NCBI GenBank assembly: GCA_905221605.1
Contig: CAJNDS010002335.1
Span: 656,887-720,886 of the forward strand
DNA from: Symbiodinium natans
Lineage: Eukaryota; Sar; Dinophyceae; Suessiales; Symbiodiniaceae
Direction: 5' to 3'
Length of the DNA stretch: 64,000 bases
A model generated the notes under the pieces. That model had not been told where the DNA came from. It did no database searches and worked only from the letters and a program-made list of their open reading frames with translations. Numbering within the stretch: position 1 is the stretch's first letter; the number at the start of each line of letters is the position of its first letter. This document shows positions 58,638 through 64,000 of this stretch, one piece after another. Position numbers and translations under genes: made by a program.

Positions 58638-59165
58638 ACCCTAAACTTTATAAATCCTACCCTGAGCCCTAAATCCTACACCGTGAAGCCTAAACCCTCA
58701 ACCCTAAACCCTACATCCTGGCCCCTAAACCCTGAATCCTACATCCTGCACCCTAAATCCTACACCTTGAACCCTAAACCCTGAAGCCGAAACCCTAAAC
58801 CCTACATCCTGAACCCGAATCCTACATGCTGAAGCCCAAACCCTAAACCCTAAATCCTAGATTCTGAACCCTAAGCCCTGACCCCTAAGCCCTAAACCCT
58901 ACATCCTGATCCCTAAACCTTTGACCCCCAGACCCTACATCCTGAAGCCTAAATCCTGCATCCTAAACTTCAGATCCTACATCCTGAAACCCTGAGCCCT
59001 AAATCCTACACCCTGAAGCCTAAACCCTAAATCCTACATCCTGAACCCTAAACCCTAAACCCTAAACCCTAAATCCTAAACCCTAAACCCTAAACCCTAA
59101 ACCCCTAAACCCCTAAACCCTACGTCCTGAACCCTAAAGCCAGCATCCTGATCCCTAAACCCCCG
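58638..59165 (-). repeat. Degenerate CCCTAAA block with TCCTACA variants
   Basis: More than 500 bases of interleaved CCCTAAA, ATCCTACA and CCTGAA words with a higher-order pattern (CCTACATCCTGAACCCTAAA). This is the largest eroded telomeric tract here. Confidence 0.9.
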
Positions 59166-59186
59166 AACCGTGTAGACATCTCCGAG

Positions 59187-59238
59187 GTGCCGCTCGCTGG
59201 TACTGGACAGTGCTGACAGCTGCTTCGAAAGTGCCCTG
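59187..59238 (+). CDS. Exon candidate
   Basis: TCCGAG|G with one leading base opens C-R-S-L-V-L-D-S-A-D-S-C-F-E-S-A-L, ending exactly at GTTTAGGG (59239). Confidence 0.5.
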
Positions 59239-59339
59239 GTTTAGGGTTTAGGGTTTGGGGTTTAGGCTTTAGGGTGTACGGCTTGGCTCGGCGATTGAAC
59301 GGCTGAGGGTTTAGGGCTCAAGTTCTGAGGGGCTGGGTA

Positions 59340-60580
59340 GTTAACCTTGAACCTGTTTTCTTATATACACATTTGTTTGTTTATATTTATATATTCATGT
59401 TTATATTTATATTCAATATAAATATAAATATTTATATTTTCATGTATTTTTATATTTACATTTATATTCATACTTTATGTTACAAATAGAAGGTTAACCT
59501 TTTTTGGACAAGGTTATTCAGCCTCTAGTCCCTTTTCCCTTTCTTGGTTCAAGGTTCCCTTTTTGAGTAACCGACCCCAAAAAGGATGCCCTTATGATAA
59601 TCTGGTTACTGGGGGGGGGGGGGGGTGAATATTGGGGTCTTGTGGGTTCGAGCGTCGCGCTGAAGGATTGCCAGGTTCCACCCCTAAACTCGCATCCTCC
59701 ACTCCCCCCCACCCCCCCTCGCCCCCCACCCCCCCCCCCCCCCTTCTCCCCCCTCGCCCCTTTTTCCCCCCCCCCCCCTGGAAGGCTCCTGAAAAGTGAA
59801 ATAGGCCAGGTTTGAGGTTTGCGGTGGTAGGGGTGGAGGGTCTGGCTGCCAGCTGATTACCAGGGAGCATCTCCCCTCCGTCAATGTCCGATATTCCCCA
59901 GGTTAAGGCAGCCGCAACCAGGGCGACAGCTGGATAAAGCTGTTGGTGCCCTAAACCCTCAGCGATCCTTGAAGCCTGACAAAACCTCACCTGTGAGCCC
60001 CAATCCGTTTACCCGAAAATCCAACTATCTTGCGTAGATCATTACCCATGGTGTATACTCCAAGAAGTTGGCCATAGAAGCTACAGATCCGTTCGAATGA
60101 TATAGGCCTTTAGGATTAGGGGTACCCTTGGGGATGTCCTACCTAGGAACATCAAACCCTTTAGGTGCCTCAGCAGTGACTGACCTCTTCGCGGCAGCAT
60201 CCGTGCTGATGGGCTGGCAACAGTCCCAGGACCCTTCACAAAAGGGCGGACTTCTGGGCTTGTAAAGGGTTTAGGCTTTAGGGTTTAGGGTTTAGGGTTT
60301 AGAGGGCGGCCCCAAACGTCTAGGGTTTTCTTTGCCAAAGATGGGTTGAGAGGTCTTTGAATTCGGGGAGGGGAGCTGGGGGAGGAGTTAGGGGAGACCC
60401 TAAACCCTAAACCTTAAACCCCTAAACCCTAAACCCTAAACCCTAGACCCTAATCCCTAAACCCTAAACCCCAAACCCCAAACCCTGAACCCTAACCCCT
60501 ATCCCCTAACCCTAAACCCTAACCCCCCCAAAAAAGGAAACTGCACTAGGAGCCTTCAGGTAGAATTCCCCGGCTTCTTC
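59340..60580. other. Low-complexity region without supported exons
   Basis: It contains TATTTATATTTATA-type AT-rich sequence (59358-59480), G and C runs (59610-59625 and 59704-59777) and short telomeric blocks. ORFs across the C/G runs are low-complexity Gly- or Pro-rich read-through. Confidence 0.6.
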
Positions 60581-60582
60581 AG

Positions 60583-60631
60583 GAGCTGTCACCGGACGAG
60601 ATGTTGCAGCTGGTAGCTTGTTGGGCACGAG
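60583..60631 (+). CDS. Exon candidate, helical
   Basis: CTTCAG|G opens E-L-S-P-D-E-M-L-Q-L-V-A-C-W-A-R, an acidic-start helix. CCCTAAA (60390-60523) precedes it and TTTAGGG follows (60656). Confidence 0.55.
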
Positions 60632-60699
60632 GGGGTTTCAGGTTTTAGGTCTTGGGGTTTAGGGTTTAGGGTTTAGGGTTTAGGGTTCAGGGCTACTTA

Positions 60700-61330
60700 C
60701 TTTCATGGATAGTTCTATGAAGGTGCTCTATGAAGGTGCATGGGTAGGAGGGTTGCAGGTGGGAGGAGACTGACCCCAAACTTAGATAAGACGAGCAGAT
60801 AATTCGGGGTCCTTATTAGGGTATCTAGGGGCTATATTTGGGATATAAGGGTAACGCAACAGATAAAACAGGCCACCGGCCTGTATAAGCCGCGAACATC
60901 AAGCATACGTATCCTGGATTGCCGTTCTACGTGTGACAGCTTTTGGTAGTAATCTAAGGCCTGTTTCTAGATGATTTAAGGCCTGGTGATCTGTTTGTTT
61001 TTTATCTCTCGCCAGTTTCGTTTCAAATCAACTCCGAAGGATTTTTCTGCTTCGGCCATTCCTAGCAGTCAGGAGCAGGGGGTGTAAGCCGCAATGCTGG
61101 GGGGAAGCGCGGCGCAGGCAGTGGAAGCCATGTAGGCGCAGCATTTTCGGGACGGGAAGCTGTGTTTCTCTGGACGGACTAAATGGGGGCCCATCAAGTA
61201 GCGATAATCATCGAGCAAACGACTTGCTGCTGCGCTCTCCGCCTTGGGAGACGAAAGGTGGAACCGAACCAGCCCAATTACCACAACAGAAGCAAATTTC
61301 CCTAAACCCCACCTCCCCCCCCCCCCCCAA

Positions 61331-61371
<41 letters not shown>

Positions 61372-61513
61372 ACTCAGCAGTAACTACTCTCAGTAGCAAC
61401 TACTGAGTAGTTGGGGATAATATTTTCCGCCCAATTTCGTCGACCTTTTCCTCCCGAGGCGCCGCTCCTGGTGCTCTCTGCGTTGGTGGCCTGCAGAGTC
61501 GCACTTTGACTTA
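60700..61513. other. Mostly unique sequence, no supported exon
   Basis: Short ORFs on both strands around 61069-61284 have no motif. A poly-A/TA tract (61327-61370) ends the stretch. Confidence 0.5.
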
Positions 61514-61552
61514 GGGTTTAGGGTTTAGGGTTTAGGGTTTAGGGTTTGGGGT

Positions 61553-61605
<53 letters not shown>

Positions 61606-62513
61606 GCATTTGGAGTTTGGGGGTTAAGGCGGGGTCCAGGTAGGGCAAAGGGATACCCTAAACCCCAAACCCTAAACCCAAGAGGGTTCGGGAGGCAACG
61701 ACACTGAGGCAGCACAGCGATGATCCGGCGCGGTCAGCCTTCCCAAAAAATTTCCTAACCCTATCCAGGGGTTTAGGGTTTATAGGGTTTAGGGTTTAGG
61801 GTTTTTGGTTTAGGGTTTATAGGGTTTAGGTTTAGGGTTTAGGGTTCCATGCAACAACACCATGTAAAGAATGCCATCAAGTTTTTAAGGGTTCAAGGTT
61901 TAGGGTTTAGCGTTAGTTTTCCGCGGGGGTGCACTCCACGACAGCGCGGAATTCAGAGTTACAATCTTGAAATGTGATTCCGAAGTCAAACCCTGAACTC
62001 TATAAACCTTCAACCGTGAAGTGATTGAGGCGAGCTCTCTGGGTGGTGAGCGCGAAGGCTCTGGATTTGAGGTTCACGTTCCGGGCCAGGTCTAGAGGAT
62101 GAGGATAAGGGCGGGGCTGGGGGTTACCATACATGTATATAAAAAATGTGTACATATACATGAACACACAGAGAGAGAGATATATGTATATATATATATC
62201 CTACCACATTTTCATAGGCCGCGGTTTGTATGTTTCGGGTTCAGGTTTTAGGGCTTGGTCTTATGGGGTTAGTTTAGGTGCAGGCTGTTGTGAAGCCCAT
62301 GGTTGGGACGAACTTGCTCCCTCCTGTCAAGACAAGGGCTTGATGGCTAGACATCTTGCCGGTGCTCTGCGCTCCATCCGACGTATGGGGCGCTGGATCT
62401 AGAGAAGCCTGGCGAGGGGGGTGATAGGGTTTAGGGTTTAGGGTTTAGGGTTTAGGGTTTAGGGTTTAGGGTTTCGTTTAGGGTTTAGTGTTTAGGGTAC
62501 GAGAAGTTGGGAG

Positions 62514-62657
62514 AGACCTTTCAGGGTTTTGCATTCCCATCGGCTGGCTGAAACGTTGTGCCGCAATGGCGGACATCATGCTCCGGGCTGCGGCTCTGGA
62601 CAGTGATTCTGAACGCAAGGGGTCCATAAGGAGGACCTGCTGGCGGCTGCAGGTTGT
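62514..62657 (+). CDS. Ambiguous ORF segment
   Basis: The plus frame reads G-F-C-I-P-I-G-W-L-K-R-C-A-A-M-A-D-I-M-L, then R-A-A-A-L-D-S-D-S-E-R-K-G-S, to TAA. An 83-codon minus-strand ORF (62478-62729) overlaps it and looks equally coding-like. Neither is recognised. TTTAGGG lies upstream (62427-62500). Confidence 0.3.
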
Positions 62658-62729
62658 TTCATAAAATTTTGGCTCTGTCGACCAGCTAAAGGCTGCTGCA
62701 CCTTGGCTGCACACGTTTAACGTGGGCAT

Positions 62730-62911
62730 GCTTGGAGGTTCAGGGTACTTATAAAACCCCCAATGTCATATCTGTACTTATAAGCCCCTAAGTCCCCTAA
62801 GTAGGTTATACGTAGCCTTATAATGGGAACCCTAAACCCTAAGCCCCTAAGCCCTAAACCCTAAGCTCTAAACCCTAAACCTCTCATAAGTACCCACAAA
62901 AACCTCCAAGT
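62730..62911. mobile_element. MITE-like family A, copy 7, with internal CCCTAAA array
   Basis: GCTTGGAGGTTCAGGGTACTTATA opens it and CATAAGTACCCACAAAAACCTCCAAGT closes it. About 55 bases of CCCTAAA/CCCTAAG (62829-62882) sit in the right half. Confidence 0.82.
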
Positions 62912-64000
62912 GCTGATGTGAAGTGCCGGAGCTTTTGCAGCTGAACCCGGGCGAGCACCGATGACCCATCGGGCCTCCGGGGCAGCTCTTTAGAGACCGA
63001 CCTCGGACGGCTCCCTCAGTCGGGGCTGATAAAGGGGGTCGGAGTAATGACCAAGAGTATTTTTCCTCATGAGTCCCTGTATTATGGCTAGACTATGATA
63101 TCCCAGAAAACCCTAGGCAATTATGAAGGGATGATATCCCAGGAAGCTTAGGTGCTGAGTGAGTAGCCTTCAAAGGCTCTTGGGTACTCGAAGCCCCTTG
63201 AGAGCCTTGCTCACAAAGCGCAAGAAATATTCAAGACACTTCTCCTGTCCCTTCTGCCTCCATGGGCTTAGGGTGTGTGGGGTCTGCTGGGCTGGGTATG
63301 CAGGGGTTGCAGGGTCTTCAAAGGCTCTGCAGGGTTTCGTGCGTAGGGTTTGCATGGTGTGTGGAGTTTCCAGCGACCCTAAACCCTAAACCCTAAGCCA
63401 ACAACCCTGATCCTTACAGTTTAGGGCTGCAGGTTTTCAACTTTCAGGCCCTTATTCCCTTTTTTTGGCTTTCGGTTTCCTTCCAAGCCTCTTTAAACCA
63501 AAAATGGCACCCCTTGCAATCGTGGCATTTCACGAAGCTTTCGAAGCTAGTCTGCATATCAACCTTCAGCTTCTGCGCCGAACCTTTAAACCCTGAACCT
63601 TGAACCCTAAACCCTAAACTCTAAACCCTACGCAACCGTAAACCCGAAACCCGAAACCCTAAACCCTAAACCTTAGCTGGGCACCCAGGCAAGGGCCGTG
63701 AGGCCATTGCGGGTTCAAGACAGTCCGCTTGACATGAATTCGCTTCAGCACAGGCGCAGGGACCAGCAAGCACAACTAGGCATGCCTTTAGTTGCTTGAC
63801 AGTTGTAACCTCACCTAAACACCCTTACACCCTAAGCCCTAAGCCACAAACCGCAAAAGCCCTAACCCTAAACCCTAAACCCTAAACCCTAAACCCATGT
63901 AGGAGCATGTCGAACACCTAAACCCTCAACCCTCTGAACCCTTCAGACGTCTTAAACATGGCCAGCCTGGGTGCTGAAGGTCCTGGAAGCTTTGGGGAGC
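62912..64000. other. Right end of window, repeats and no supported exon
   Basis: It holds the family F words GGGGTCGGAGTAATGACC (63037), a duplicated GATATCCCAG/GATGATATCCCAGGAAGC pair (63098 and 63131), a copy of the CCCTTATTCCCTTTTTTTGG repeat (63449) and CCCTAAA blocks (63374, 63588-63675 and 63815-63895). The last 100 bases show no clear exon. Confidence 0.5.

Noticed and set aside
59594-59990. Gly- and Pro-rich ORFs on both strands
   Set aside because: They arise from G and C homopolymer runs and have no motif.
62478-62729. Minus-strand 83-codon ORF as a gene
   Set aside because: It looks coding-like but overlaps an equally plausible plus-strand frame, lacks a recognised motif, and starts next to telomeric repeat; left as ambiguous.
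1-64000. Land plant origin, since plants also use TTTAGGG
   Set aside because: GC and GA intron starts with AG|G acceptors, micro-exons, one-strand gene order and the absence of plant-type genes or retroelements fit dinoflagellates better, though no single marker gene proves it.

Overview
The window is eukaryotic nuclear DNA, most likely from a dinoflagellate. (1) Short runs of the seven-base telomere unit TTTAGGG, or its complement CCCTAAA, recur from end to end in well over a hundred blocks. (2) Between the blocks lie tiny G+C-rich exons, all recognised ones on the + strand. (3) Where protein similarity fixes the exon joins, introns start with GC or GA as well as GT and end in AG followed by exonic G. 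That splice pattern is a known dinoflagellate trait. No bacterial-style operon, rRNA, tRNA or CRISPR was seen. Long ORFs are mostly repeat read-through, because each gene is cut into pieces of about 30-140 bases.

Layout: 645-4005 holds small exons of an unrecognised, partly hydrophobic gene ending in a TGA at 4003. 4402-13495 has scattered exons, a duplicated AT-rich block and a non-telomeric island at 6.7-9.6 kb. 14328-21330 is a SET-domain (SMYD-like) lysine methyltransferase gene; seven exons can be joined in phase. 23163-23602 is a two-exon gene with a basic N-terminal part. 26.7-37.4 kb has further exons, including an acidic pair around a hairpin-bearing intron. 38536-41430 is an EF-hand protein gene, four introns of which can be placed, perhaps continuing to 43650. 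44.2-60.6 kb carries about fifteen exon candidates, including a calmodulin-like fragment. The last 3 kb is mostly repeats.

The striking pattern is intron architecture. TTTAGGG blocks usually follow an exon and CCCTAAA blocks usually precede the next one, so many introns have inverted telomeric repeats near their two ends. Several arrays are also flanked by 19-50 bp direct repeats that span a splice site, as expected if intron sequence was gained or enlarged by duplication or insertion. Palindromic MITE-like families, some with telomeric arrays inside them, fill the remaining space. Exon calls rest on an AG|G acceptor, an open frame with coding-like composition, and the flanking arrays; only the SET and EF-hand genes have family recognition.
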